Assembly (NCBI GenBank): GCA_047974805.1
Contig: JBKECS010000011.1
Location: forward strand, 1-64,000
From: JAJXUB01 sp047974805
GTDB taxonomy: Bacteria; Actinomycetota; Actinomycetes; Actinomycetales; Dermatophilaceae
Direction of reading: 5' to 3'
DNA: 64,000 nt
The translations under genes were made by a program, and so were the position numbers. Below the pieces are notes generated by a model. That model saw only the letters and a program-made list of their open reading frames with translations. It ran no database searches and had not been told where the DNA came from. Shown here piece after piece: positions 1 to 7,663 of the stretch (positions are counted from its first letter, which is position 1; each line of letters begins with the position of its first letter).

Positions 1-1
1 C

Positions 2-148
2 CCAGCCCCATCAGGTACCGGGTTCTTCATAGTTGTCATCTCGGCAATGATCTCCATCCCCGCCCTCAAGGTCAGCAAAAGTCAGCGGGCGGGTGCCTCA
101 CCCAAGGTTGACAGAGAGGGATCCCCCCGGGGCTTTGACCTGTTGTGA
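2..148 (+). CDS. C-terminal end of a membrane protein, truncated by the window start
   Basis: An open frame enters from the left edge and stops at TGA 146-148, leaving 48 codons. The residues visible first form a hydrophobic stretch (FFIVVISAMISIPAL) that looks like a last transmembrane helix, followed by a polar, basic tail (KVSKSQR...) typical of the cytoplasmic end of a transporter. The family cannot be named from this fragment. It lies directly upstream of the ilvB leader region and points the same way. The alternative is a chance open frame, but the helix-plus-basic-tail pattern argues against that. Confidence 0.5.
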   Translation, partial: PAPSGTGFFIVVISAMISIPALKVSKSQRAGASPKVDREGSPRGFDLL

Positions 149-182
149 GGAGCCCAGATGCTGGGATGGTGTGTATGGACGG

Positions 183-212
183 TTGACATCGACAGGTACG
201 TGGCGTGACATT
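183..212 (+). promoter_or_regulatory. Candidate promoter of the ilvBN leader transcript
   Basis: A perfect -35 hexamer TTGACA lies at 183-188 and a -10-like TGACAT/GACATT at 206-212, spaced 17-18 nt. A start 6-8 nt further on would fall at the GTG of the leader peptide (219), so the leader mRNA would be leaderless. The -10 is weak, so this rests on spacing and context. Confidence 0.45.
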
Positions 213-218
213 TGACGT

Positions 219-254
219 GTGACTTCTCGACTCGTAGTTGCGATGTGCGTCTGA
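219..254 (+). CDS. Branched-chain leader peptide of the ilvB attenuator
   Basis: This 11-residue reading frame (MTSRLVVAMCV) starts at GTG 219 and stops at TGA 252. It carries Leu-Val-Val followed by a final Val, the amino acids made by the downstream operon. Short leader peptides with Leu/Val/Ile runs are known upstream of ilvB in Corynebacterium and Streptomyces. The stop lies 23 nt before the terminator hairpin at 278, the spacing expected for ribosome-position-dependent attenuation. No Shine-Dalgarno is visible, consistent with leaderless translation from the promoter at 183. A 16-codon frame at 158-208 with a GAGGAG site is an alternative, but it lacks branched-chain codon runs and is further from the terminator. 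Confidence 0.6.
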   Translation: MTSRLVVAMCV

Positions 255-277
255 ACCGAGGACGTTCCAGGCGCGCA

Positions 278-315
278 CCCTCCGTTGTCCCGGTCGCGGG
301 ACGGAGGGTTTTTTT
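278..315 (+). terminator. Attenuator terminator upstream of ilvB
   Basis: CCCTCCGT (278-285) pairs with ACGGAGGG (301-308), with an inner CCCG/CGGG pairing, followed by seven T residues (309-315). It sits between the leader peptide and ilvB, so it should end transcription when Leu/Val/Ile-tRNA is plentiful. It is the strongest intrinsic terminator pattern in this part of the window. Confidence 0.8.
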
Positions 316-369
316 GTGGCCACGACCGCGACTACGACACCAACTGATGCAAAGGAACGGTGAGCCGAC

Positions 370-2256
370 GTGAGCGAGCGGGCCGCAGCGGCACCCAGCC
401 CGGCCGATTTGGCATCCACGACGAGGACGCTTGCCCCGGTGGCTGTCACCGGCGCGCAGAGCCTCGTCCTGGCCCTCGAAGGGGTCGGGGCCGAGGTCGT
501 CTTCGGCATCCCCGGCGGGGCCATCCTGCCGGCATACGACCCGATGCTTGACTCGGCCACGGTGCGCCACATTCTCGTCCGGCACGAGCAAGGCGCCGGC
601 CACGCCGCCACCGGGTATGCCGCCGCCACTGGCAGGGTCGGGGTGTGCATGGCCACCTCCGGTCCCGGCGCGACCAACCTGGTCACAGCCATCGCCGACG
701 CGCACATGGACTCCGTGCCTATCGTCGCCATCACCGGCCAGGTCAGTTCTCGGGCCATCGGCACCGACGCCTTCCAGGAAGCCGACATCCGCGGGATCAC
801 CTTCCCCATCACCAAACACAACTACCTCGTCACCGACGCCGACCAGATCCCCCGCGTCATCGCCGAAGCCTTCCACCTGGCCAGCACCGGCCGTCCTGGC
901 CCGGTCCTGGTCGACATCAGCAAGGACGCGCTACAGGCCGACACGACGTTCACCTGGCCACCGACCTTCGACCTGCCGGGATATCACCCGGTCACCCGGC
1001 CGCATCACAAGCAGATCCGCGAGGCGGCCAAGCTCATCACCGCCGCGAAACGCCCAGTGCTCTATGTCGGGGGCGGGGTCATCCGCGCCGAAGCCACCGA
1101 GGAACTGCGCCGCCTGGTCGACCTCACCGAGATCCCCGTCGTCACCACGCTTATGGCCCGCGGCGCGCTGCCGGACAGCCACCCGCTGCACCTGGGCATG
1201 CCCGGCATGCACGGGTCGGTCGCCGCCGTCACCGCACTGCAGAAGTCCGACCTGCTCATCACCCTCGGGGCCCGGTTCGACGATCGGGTCACCGGGCAAC
1301 TGTCGTCCTTCGCGCCCAAAGCCAAGGTCATCCACGCCGACATCGACCCCGCGGAGATCGGAAAGAATCGTGCTGCGGACGTCCCGATCGTCGGGGATGC
1401 CAAAGCGGTCATCGCTGACCTCGCCGACGAACTCGACCGGGAGATCGACGCGGGGCGGGGCGCCGACTATGGACCGTGGCGCACCCGCACCCAAGGGTGG
1501 GAAACGGCATTCCCGATCGGCTACGACGAGCCGGAGGACGGCGCGCTGGCTCCCCAGCTCGTCGTGCAGAAAATCGGTGAGATCGCTGGACCCGAGGCGA
1601 CCTATGTCGCCGGGGTCGGCCAGCACCAGATGTGGGCCGCCCAGTTCATCGACTACGAACGCCCCAACAGCTGGCTCAACTCCGGTGGCGCCGGAACCAT
1701 GGGATATGCCGTGCCGGCCGCCATGGGCGCCAAGGTCGCCGAGCCCGATCGGGTGGTTTGGGCCATCGACGGAGATGGCTGCTTCCAGATGACCAACCAA
1801 GAGCTGGCTACGTGCGTCATCAACGACATCCCCATCAAGGTCGCTATCATCAACAACTCCAGCCTCGGCATGGTCCGCCAATGGCAGACCCTGTTTTACA
1901 ACGAGCGCTACTCCAACACCGACCTGCACACCTCCGTCGGACAACGGATCCCCGACTTCGTCAAGCTTGCCGAGGCCTACGGGTGCGCCGGGTTGCGCTG
2001 CGAACGCCCGGAGGACCTCGAGGCCACCATCGCGGCCGCGATGGAGATCAACGACCGGCCCGTCGTCGTCGACTTCGTCGTCGAACGCGATGCAATGGTG
2101 TGGCCCATGGTCGCCGCCGGGGTGAGCAACGACCTCATCCAAGTGGCCCGGGACACCGCCCCCCGATGGGATCGGGAGGATCGCAACGAGGCCAGCGAGA
2201 TCGCCGACGTGGAGTCCCGGAGAGACGCCGCCGACCCCAAGGGAGGCAACCAGTGA
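370..2256 (+). CDS. ilvB: Acetolactate synthase large (catalytic) subunit
   Basis: This ThDP- and FAD-dependent enzyme condenses pyruvate with pyruvate or 2-oxobutyrate, the first shared step to Val/Leu and Ile. The 628-residue protein has the N-terminal ThDP-activating glutamate in RHEQGAGHAA (E73), the SGPGATN stretch near residue 95, a central FAD-type domain, and the C-terminal ThDP motif beginning GDG at about residue 468 and ending INN. Length is normal for the family with a modest N-terminal extension. GTG 370 is preceded by AAAGGAA at 351-357. The stop overlaps the ilvN start (GTGA), so the two subunits are translationally coupled. Expression is probably controlled by the leader peptide and terminator at 219-315. 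Confidence 0.97.
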   Translation: MSERAAAAPSPADLASTTRTLAPVAVTGAQSLVLALEGVGAEVVFGIPGGAILPAYDPMLDSATVRHILVRHEQGAGHAATGYAAATGRVGVCMATSGPGATNLVTAIADAHMDSVPIVAITGQVSSRAIGTDAFQEADIRGITFPITKHNYLVTDADQIPRVIAEAFHLASTGRPGPVLVDISKDALQADTTFTWPPTFDLPGYHPVTRPHHKQIREAAKLITAAKRPVLYVGGGVIRAEATEELRRLVDLTEIPVVTTLMARGALPDSHPLHLGMPGMHGSVAAVTALQKSDLLITLGARFDDRVTGQLSSFAPKAKVIHADIDPAEIGKNRAADVPIVGDAKAVIADLADELDREIDAGRGADYGPWRTRTQGWETAFPIGYDEPEDGALAPQLVVQKIGEIAGPEATYVAGVGQHQMWAAQFIDYERPNSWLNSGGAGTMGYAVPAAMGAKVAEPDRVVWAIDGDGCFQMTNQELATCVINDIPIKVAIINNSSLGMVRQWQTLFYNERYSNTDLHTSVGQRIPDFVKLAEAYGCAGLRCERPEDLEATIAAAMEINDRPVVVDFVVERDAMVWPMVAAGVSNDLIQVARDTAPRWDREDRNEASEIADVESRRDAADPKGGNQ

Positions 2257-2765
2257 ACACCCACACGCTGTCCGTGCTGGTCGAAAACAAGCCGGGGGTG
2301 TTGGCGAGGATCGCCAGCCTGTTCTCCCGTCGAGGATTCAACATCGACAGCCTCGCGGTCGGCCCGACCGAGGTGGCCGGGGTGTCCCGGATGACGGTCG
2401 TCGTCGGGGTCGAGGACCTGCCGCTGGAGCAGGTGACCAAGCAGCTGAACAAACTCGTCGAAGTGCTCAAGGTCGTCGAACTGGAGCCGAGCGCCTCGGT
2501 CCAGCGCCAGATCCTCCTGGTCAAGGTCCGCGCCGACAGCGTCACCCGCGGCCAGATCCTCGAGATGGTCCAGATGTTCCGCGCCAAGGTCGTCGACGTC
2601 TCCACAGACGCCCTGACCATCGAGGCCACCGGGTCGATGGACAAGATCCGAGCCCTGCTGGAGGTCCTGGCACCTTTCGGGGTCAAGGAACTCGTCCAGT
2701 CCGGCCTCGTGGCCGTCGGCCGCGGGGGCCGGTCCATCACCGACCGGACACTGCGCTCGGCCTGA
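2253..2765 (+). CDS. ilvN: Acetolactate synthase small (regulatory) subunit
   Basis: This 170-residue protein opens with an ACT domain (HTLSVLVENKPGVLARIASL, residues 4-23, then RRGFNIDSL), followed by the C-terminal ALS_ss domain. It binds the IlvB catalytic subunit, stimulates it and confers feedback inhibition by valine. The start GTG at 2253 overlaps the ilvB stop by four bases and is preceded by GGGAGG (2241-2246). In-frame starts further upstream lie inside ilvB and are not needed. Length and motif order match the short actinobacterial IlvN type. Confidence 0.96.
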   Translation: MNTHTLSVLVENKPGVLARIASLFSRRGFNIDSLAVGPTEVAGVSRMTVVVGVEDLPLEQVTKQLNKLVEVLKVVELEPSASVQRQILLVKVRADSVTRGQILEMVQMFRAKVVDVSTDALTIEATGSMDKIRALLEVLAPFGVKELVQSGLVAVGRGGRSITDRTLRSA

Positions 2766-2858
2766 GCGCCATGAGCCGTGTTCCACCCATGCGGTATGGG
2801 CAACCACGCTGCGCCTGATCGCCATGGACAACCACGCTCATTCTGAGCGCCATCGGCA

Positions 2859-2864
2859 TACGAT
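2859..2864 (+). promoter_or_regulatory. Possible -10 of an ilvC promoter in the 138-bp ilvN-ilvC gap
   Basis: TACGAT at 2859-2864 fits the actinobacterial TANNNT pattern and would start transcription about 30 nt before ilvC. The gap also repeats short words (CAACCACGCT twice, GAGCGCCAT twice). No terminator is seen, so ilvC may also be read from the ilvB promoter. Confidence 0.3.
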
Positions 2865-2903
2865 CGATCCAAGCAACCACACACCAAGGAGAGCCACACC
2901 GTC

Positions 2904-3935
2904 ATGGCCGAGATGTTCTACGACGACGATGCAGACCTGTCCATCATCCAGGGCCGGAAGGTCGCCGTCATCGGGTACGGCAGCCAGGGCCACGCCCACG
3001 CGCTGAACCTGCGCGACAGCGGAGTCGATGTCCGCGTCGGCCTCGCCGAGGGCAGCAAGTCCCGGGTCAAGGCCGAGAACGAGGGGCTGCGGGTGCTCAC
3101 CGTGCCCGAGGCGGTCAAGGAGGCCGACCTCGTCGTTATCCTCGTCCCCGATCAGGTGCAGCGCACCGTGTATGCCCAGGACATCGAACCGAACCTCAAC
3201 CCAAACACCGCGCTGCTTTTCGGGCACGGCTTCAACATCCGGTTCAACTACATCACCCCCCGGGTTGACGCCGACGTCATCATGGTCGCCCCCAAGGGCC
3301 CGGGACATATCGTGCGGCGCGAGTTTGTCGACGGCCGCGGCGTCCCGGTGCTCATCGCCGTAGAGCGCGACGCCTCGGGGGGCGCGTTCGCCCTGGCCGC
3401 CTCATATGCCAAGGCCATCGGTGGCCTGCGTGCCGGCGGGATCAAGACGACCTTCACCGAGGAAACCGAGACCGACCTGTTCGGTGAGCAGTCCGTGCTC
3501 TGCGGTGGCACGAGCCAGCTCGTCATGTACGGCTTCGAGACCCTTGTCGAGGCCGGCTACCAGCCCGAGGTGGCCTACTTTGAGTGCCTGCACGAGCTCA
3601 AGCTCATCGTCGACCTCATGATTGAAGGCGGTATCGCCAAGCAGCGCTGGTCGGTCAGCGACACCGCCGAATACGGCGACTACGTCTCCGGGCCGCGGGT
3701 CATCAGCCCGGAGGTCAAGGAGAGCATGAAGGCTGTCCTGGCCGACATCCAGAACGGCTCGTTCGCCCAGCGGTTCATCGCCGACCAAGACGCGGGCGCG
3801 CCGGAGTTCGCCGCACTGCGCGCCAAGGGAGCCGAGCACCCGATCGAGAAGACCGGCAAGGACCTGCGCAAGCTCATGGCCTGGATCGACACCGACCAGG
3901 ACAGCGACTACGTCGAAGGCTCCGCTGCCCGCTGA
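2904..3935 (+). CDS. ilvC: Ketol-acid reductoisomerase, class I
   Basis: IlvC isomerises and reduces acetolactate or acetohydroxybutyrate with NADPH and Mg2+, the second common step of Val, Leu and Ile synthesis. The 343-residue length fits the short class I enzyme with a single knotted C-terminal domain. The N-terminal Rossmann motif is VAVIGYGSQGHAHALNL (residues 21-37). Further markers are APKGPGH near residue 133 and the metal-site helix with ETDLFGEQ near 190 and FECLHELKLIVDLM near 230. ATG 2904 follows a good AAGGAGAG site (2886-2893). It is the third gene of the ilvBNC set, separated from ilvN by 138 bp with its own possible promoter. Confidence 0.97.
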   Translation: MAEMFYDDDADLSIIQGRKVAVIGYGSQGHAHALNLRDSGVDVRVGLAEGSKSRVKAENEGLRVLTVPEAVKEADLVVILVPDQVQRTVYAQDIEPNLNPNTALLFGHGFNIRFNYITPRVDADVIMVAPKGPGHIVRREFVDGRGVPVLIAVERDASGGAFALAASYAKAIGGLRAGGIKTTFTEETETDLFGEQSVLCGGTSQLVMYGFETLVEAGYQPEVAYFECLHELKLIVDLMIEGGIAKQRWSVSDTAEYGDYVSGPRVISPEVKESMKAVLADIQNGSFAQRFIADQDAGAPEFAALRAKGAEHPIEKTGKDLRKLMAWIDTDQDSDYVEGSAAR

Positions 3936-3941
3936 CCCCCA

Positions 3942-4017
3942 ACCTCCGGATTTACGCCTCAGGTGGGAAACCCGAGGTTCGCAGGGGAAACAGTTCCTTG
4001 CGAACCTCGGGTTTCCC
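3942..4017 (+). repeat. Intergenic hairpin repeat, copy 1 (REP-like)
   Basis: A conserved tail (CCTCCGGATTTACGCCTCAG at about 3944-3963) is followed by a 19-bp perfect inverted repeat: GGGAAACCCGAGGTTCGCA (3965-3983) against its complement at 3999-4017. The same tail and a similar hairpin recur, in the opposite orientation, near 54633-54696 and 62096-62168. There is no T-run after the stem. It could also help end the ilvC transcript. Confidence 0.75.
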
Positions 4018-4141
4018 TTGCGAAGCACCGGGAGGTGAAGCACCGAGAGGTCGCGACGCGTCGGAGGTTGGGCAACGGCCCGCATCACCCCCGTGGCGTG
4101 GCCGTGCCCACCCAGTGGTGTCGGCCCCATGTGCGTGTCCT

Positions 4142-4155
4142 TACCATGGGCAACG
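4142..4155 (+). promoter_or_regulatory. -10 of a probable leaderless promoter for the amidotransferase gene
   Basis: TACCAT (4142-4147) lies 8 nt before ATG 4156, which has no Shine-Dalgarno in front of it. The spacing fits transcription starting at the start codon. Confidence 0.4.
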
Positions 4156-4920
4156 ATGACCGCCAACAAGACCACGAGCAGGCCGTTCCTGCTGCTTCAG
4201 TTGCGCCCGGAGACCACCGCGAGCGACGACGAGTATGCTGCCTTCCTCGGCAAGGGCGGGCTCTCGCCGGATGAGACGGTCCGGATGCGGTTGGACCAGC
4301 AGGACCTTCCCACCGACATCGACCTCGACGCCTATGCAGGGGTGATCGTCGGTGGCGGGCCCGGTTGTGTCAGTGACCCCCCGGCGAAGAAGTCCGCGGT
4401 CGAGACCCGCATCGAGCAGCAATGCTTGGCCTTCATGCCCGAGATCATCGAGCGGGACATTCCGTTCCTGGGCGCGTGCTACGGGATCGGCATCCTCGCC
4501 CACTACCTCGGCGCGACCGTCTCCAAGGAGCGATTCAGCGAGCCGGTCGGCACCTCGGCGTGTGCCATCGAGCACGCCGACCCGCTGCTGGACGGAGTTC
4601 CGCGGACCTTCGACGCCTTCGTCGGACACAAGGAGGCAGTGCAGTCGCTGCCGATGGGGGCAACCCACCTGGTGTCCAGCCCGACCTGCCCGATCCAGAT
4701 GATCAGGGTCGGGGACAACGTCTACGCCACACAGTTCCACCCCGAGGCCGATGCCGCCGTCTTCGAGACCCGCATCGAGGTCTATCGCGACTACGGCTAC
4801 TTCCCACCCGAGACGGCCGCACAGCTCATCGAGGAATGCCGGGCCGCCAATGTCACCGCGCCGCAACGCATCCTGAGCAACTTCGTCCGGCGTTACCGCA
4901 CAGCGCCACCGCGACGGTGA
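4156..4920 (+). CDS. Class I glutamine amidotransferase (GMP-synthase-like GATase domain)
   Basis: The 254-residue protein is a stand-alone GATase1 domain. The nucleophile elbow GACYGIGILAHYLG places the catalytic Cys at residue 108, and the His/Glu pair is in ATQFHPEAD near residue 195. An oxyanion-type GGGPGCVSD motif lies around residue 65. These enzymes hydrolyse glutamine and pass ammonia to a partner synthetase or act as amidases; no synthetase partner is adjacent, so the acceptor is unknown. The start at ATG 4156 is preferred over upstream in-frame codons because of the TACCAT element and because conserved sequence begins there. It is read in the same direction as ilvC but separated by the repeat element. 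The next gene begins 7 nt after its stop. Confidence 0.8.
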   Translation: MTANKTTSRPFLLLQLRPETTASDDEYAAFLGKGGLSPDETVRMRLDQQDLPTDIDLDAYAGVIVGGGPGCVSDPPAKKSAVETRIEQQCLAFMPEIIERDIPFLGACYGIGILAHYLGATVSKERFSEPVGTSACAIEHADPLLDGVPRTFDAFVGHKEAVQSLPMGATHLVSSPTCPIQMIRVGDNVYATQFHPEADAAVFETRIEVYRDYGYFPPETAAQLIEECRAANVTAPQRILSNFVRRYRTAPPRR

Positions 4921-4927
4921 TGGGCCT

Positions 4928-5380
4928 GTGCAGCGTCTGACCGAGGGATGGCCCGTCTGGGTCGTGTTCCTGCTGCTGTGGGCCGGCGCGGTCACCCGCG
5001 GCGGCGTCACGTATGCCGTGGGCCGGGGTTTGCGCGGCGGGTCGGAGCACACCCGGATGGCCCGGCAGCTGGAACGGCCCATCGTCGCGCGGGCGGAGCG
5101 GTGGGTGAGCCGGTTCGGGGCACCCGTGGTCACCCTGGGCTTCCTCACCGTGGGCGTGCAAACCGCCATCAACGCCGCGGCCGGCATCCTCCGTATGCCG
5201 ATGCGTCGATTCGTCCCCGCGGTGGTCGTTGGGGGCGCGCTCTGGGCGGTGGTGTACACCACGGTCGGCCTGGCGGTTGTCGACGCCGTCCTCGGTCGAG
5301 CCACGTGGTGGTGGGCGCTGATCGGACTGGGTGTCCTGGGCGTCATCGTCGTCGTCTCGCGGCGGATCGAGCGGATCTAG
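4928..5380 (+). CDS. Short DedA/VTT-type membrane protein
   Basis: This 150-residue protein has about three or four hydrophobic segments: near residues 8-28, 65-80, 95-115 and 122-142. The middle section (FGAPVVTLGFLTVGVQTAIN, then AAGILRMPMRRF and GGALWAVVYTTVG) follows the pattern of the SNARE-associated/VTT domain: re-entrant loop, AG...M..F, then G..W. DedA proteins act in membrane lipid handling, recently as phospholipid transporters. At 150 residues it is shorter than typical DedA proteins (about 200), and the usual arginine-rich active loop (R..P..R) is altered, so function may differ. GTG 4928 lies 7 nt after the amidotransferase stop, suggesting co-transcription. Confidence 0.6.
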   Translation: MQRLTEGWPVWVVFLLLWAGAVTRGGVTYAVGRGLRGGSEHTRMARQLERPIVARAERWVSRFGAPVVTLGFLTVGVQTAINAAAGILRMPMRRFVPAVVVGGALWAVVYTTVGLAVVDAVLGRATWWWALIGLGVLGVIVVVSRRIERI

Positions 5381-5403
5381 GTGCTGACTCACCCTGCCCA
5401 CTC

Positions 5404-5460
5404 CGAGGGGTCGCAACATGCGCTCTATTAGCCGCGCAGACTGCGTGTTGCGACCCCTCG
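5404..5460. repeat. 15-bp perfect inverted repeat (possible bidirectional terminator or REP)
   Basis: CGAGGGGTCGCAACA (5404-5418) is mirrored by TGTTGCGACCCCTCG (5446-5460), with a weaker inner TGCGC/GCGCA pairing. No T-run follows, so this is either an actinobacterial stem-only terminator for the preceding operon or a dispersed palindrome. It is unlike the three-copy hairpin family. Confidence 0.6.
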
Positions 5461-5568
5461 ATGAGGTCGGGTCATGATCGGTGGTGACCCAGCCTCTTCC
5501 GATCACATGGTGGTCAGTTCGGCTCACGACGTGGACACGGCATACCCTGGAGGTCGGCACGTAGTGAT

Positions 5569-5595
5569 CCGGGACCGTGCCCCGGGCCTTTTGTT
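5569..5595 (+). promoter_or_regulatory. Terminator-like hairpin in the serA leader
   Basis: CCGGG (5569-5573) can pair with CCCGG (5581-5585), followed by a T-rich TTTTGTT (5589-5595), 33 nt before serA. It could be a weak attenuator, but no leader peptide with Ser codons was found. The rest of the 247-bp gap before serA shows only the inverted repeat at 5404-5460. Confidence 0.3.
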
Positions 5596-5627
5596 CACAT
5601 ACCTGATACCTGTGAAGGAAGCCCTCC

Positions 5628-7220
5628 GTGGCCAAGCCAGTCGTCCTTATTGCCGAAGAACTGTCACCAGCGACCATTGATGCGCTCGGGCCCGATTTTG
5701 AGGTGCGCCACTGCAACGGGGCGGACCGGGGCGAGTTGCTCCCGGCCCTGGACGGCGTCGATGCCGTCCTCATCCGCTCTGCCACCAAGATGGACGCCGA
5801 GGCGATCGCCGCCGGCAAGTCTCTGAAGGTCATCGCCCGGGCCGGGGTCGGCCTGGACAATGTCGACGTCCCAGCCGCGACCAAGGCCGGCGTCATGGTC
5901 GTCAACGCGCCGACATCGAACATCACCTCCGCCGCCGAACTCGCGGTTGGGCTCCTGCTGGCCAGCGCCCGCAACATCGCCCCCGCCAACGCCGCGCTCA
6001 AGGGTGGCGCCTGGAAGCGCAGCCTCTACGGTGGGGTCGAACTCCTCGACAAGACCGTCGGGGTCGTCGGGTTCGGCCGGATAGGCCAACTCGTCGCCGA
6101 GCGACTCCGCGGATTCGGCGTCGAATTGCTGGCCTACGACCCGTACGTCTCGGCGCAAAAGGCGGCGGCCGCAGGAGCGCGGTTGGTCACCCTGGACGAA
6201 CTCCTCGCCGAGTCGGACTTCATCACCATTCACTTGCCGAAATCGGCCGAAACTCTTGGGCTGATCGGCAAGGAGGCCCTGACCAAGGTCAAGCCGACCG
6301 TGCGTATCGTCAACGCCGCGCGTGGAGGCATCGTCGACGAACAGGCACTCGCCGAAGCGATCCGCGAAGGCCGCGTCGCCGGTGCAGGTGTGGACGTCTT
6401 CGCCACCGAGCCCTGCACGGACAGCCCGCTGTTCGAGTTCGACCAGGTGGTCGCCACGCCGCACCTTGGCGCCAGCACCGACGAGGCGCAGGAGAAGGCC
6501 GGTGTCGCGGTAGCCAAGTCGGTCCGGCTCGCCCTAGGCGGCGATTTGGTCCCGGACGCGGTCAACGTCGACGGGGGAGCGATCGACGAGGATGTCCGTC
6601 CCGGGATCGACCTGGTCGAGAAGCTCGGCCGGATCTTCACCGTCATCGCCGGCGCCGTGCCGGTGCAGCTCGATGTGGACGTCACCGGTGAGCTTGTTGC
6701 CGAGAACCACGACGTGTCGATCTGGAAGCTGTCCGCGCTCAAGGGCCTGTTCACCGATGTCACCGAGGATCCGGTGACCTACGTCAACGCCCCTCTCATC
6801 GCTGCGGAGCGGGGTCTGGACTCGCAGCTCAACACCTACGCCGAGTCCGGCGACTTCCGCAACATCACCACCCTGCGCGGCACCTTGGGCGATGGCACGG
6901 TGGTCTCCGTCAGCGGCACCCTGACCGGCCCGCGGATGGTGCAGAAGGTCATCGGCATCAACGGCTACGACATGGAGATCCCACTCAGCCGGCACATGGC
7001 GTTCTTCACCTACACCGACCGCCCCGGGGTGATCGGTTCCATCGGCGGACCGCTCGGCGAGGCGAACATCAACATCGCTGGGATGCAGGTCTCCCGCAAG
7101 GACGAGGAAGGCACCGCCATGGTTGCCCTCACCTTGGACAGCCCCGTGCCTGGGGACGTCGTGGCCGCCATCGCGGAGGCCATCGGCGCCGACGGAATCA
7201 AAGTCGTCGACCTCGCCTGA
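5628..7220 (+). CDS. serA: D-3-phosphoglycerate dehydrogenase (ACT-domain type)
   Basis: SerA oxidises 3-phosphoglycerate to 3-phosphohydroxypyruvate with NAD+, the first step of serine synthesis. The 530-residue protein has the long actinobacterial layout: catalytic and NAD-binding domains (GVVGFGRIGQLVAERL near residue 147), an intervening domain of about 130 residues, and a C-terminal ACT domain (RPGVIGSIGGPLGEANINIA near residue 465) for serine feedback. Catalytic residues are visible as R232 (AARGG), E261 (ATEP) and H279 (TPHLGAS). GTG 5628 follows GAAGGAAG at 5614-5621. The gene lies between ilvC and leuB, as in mycobacteria. Confidence 0.97.
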   Translation: MAKPVVLIAEELSPATIDALGPDFEVRHCNGADRGELLPALDGVDAVLIRSATKMDAEAIAAGKSLKVIARAGVGLDNVDVPAATKAGVMVVNAPTSNITSAAELAVGLLLASARNIAPANAALKGGAWKRSLYGGVELLDKTVGVVGFGRIGQLVAERLRGFGVELLAYDPYVSAQKAAAAGARLVTLDELLAESDFITIHLPKSAETLGLIGKEALTKVKPTVRIVNAARGGIVDEQALAEAIREGRVAGAGVDVFATEPCTDSPLFEFDQVVATPHLGASTDEAQEKAGVAVAKSVRLALGGDLVPDAVNVDGGAIDEDVRPGIDLVEKLGRIFTVIAGAVPVQLDVDVTGELVAENHDVSIWKLSALKGLFTDVTEDPVTYVNAPLIAAERGLDSQLNTYAESGDFRNITTLRGTLGDGTVVSVSGTLTGPRMVQKVIGINGYDMEIPLSRHMAFFTYTDRPGVIGSIGGPLGEANINIAGMQVSRKDEEGTAMVALTLDSPVPGDVVAAIAEAIGADGIKVVDLA

Positions 7221-7238
7221 GGCTTCAACTCGTATGCG

Positions 7239-7271
7239 TGGCGGCCGGACTCCTCGGAGCCGGCCGCCACT
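7239..7271 (+). terminator. Strong hairpin downstream of serA
   Basis: An 11-bp perfect stem, GTGGCGGCCGG (7239-7249) with CCGGCCGCCAC (7261-7271), begins 18 nt after the serA stop. There is no T-tract, the usual form of stem-only terminators in high-GC actinobacteria. Confidence 0.6.
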
Positions 7272-7491
7272 GCTGTTGCCCCGCGCACGAGTGGTCGCCT
7301 GTCGGATACGCCTGGCAACTATATGGATGTCCGAGTATTGTGCGTAAAAGCGATAGAGTCACACCCAGGCTCCTCGATTTCTTGGCCCTTTCCGGCCCGC
7401 GGACACCACGCGCTGGGCACGGCCGCTGTGCCGACACGGCGTGAGCGCTGGACCGCATACGTTGAACACGCTGTTTGAAGGAAGCACGACC

Positions 7492-7572
7492 ATGAGTGAA
7501 GAGGCGAAGAACGCGCGTCAGGCGCTTCAGGAATCCCTCGACCTGCGCGAGCAGGGCCACAGCGACGACTGA
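7492..7572 (+). CDS. 26-residue small acidic/polar protein
   Basis: ATG 7492 is preceded by GAAGGAAG (7477-7484) at good spacing and opens a 26-codon frame (starts MSEEAKNARQAL, ends REQGHSDD) stopping at TGA 7570-7572. It predicts one short amphipathic helix with an acidic end. No function is known to me. It sits alone in the 443-bp gap between serA and leuB, after the serA terminator and downstream of an AT-richer stretch (7300-7370) that could hold its promoter. The strong ribosome site is the main evidence that it is real; no homology could be tested. Confidence 0.5.
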   Translation: MSEEAKNARQALQESLDLREQGHSDD

Positions 7573-7651
7573 GTTCGTCCGGGTCGGGCGAGTGCCTCGG
7601 CGCCGGGATGTCAGGACCTGAGACGGTCGTTTTGAACCGTAAGATCGCCCA

Positions 7652-7663
7652 TACGCTTCGAGC
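7652..7663 (+). promoter_or_regulatory. -10 of a probable leaderless leuB promoter
   Basis: TACGCT (7652-7657) ends 6 nt before ATG 7664, and TTTGAA at 7631-7636 could be a -35. No Shine-Dalgarno precedes the ATG. Confidence 0.45.

Noticed and set aside
158..208. 16-codon frame with a GAGGAG site before the ilvB leader
   Set aside because: It has no run of branched-chain codons, ends well before the terminator, and overlaps the better promoter; the 219-254 peptide fits attenuation better.
931..2142. Long minus-strand open frame opposite ilvB
   Set aside because: High-GC shadow of ilvB: composition mirrors its codons and there is no domain or ribosome site.
5561..5600. A riboswitch before serA
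   Set aside because: Only a short five-pair stem and T-run are seen; there is no conserved core I recognise.
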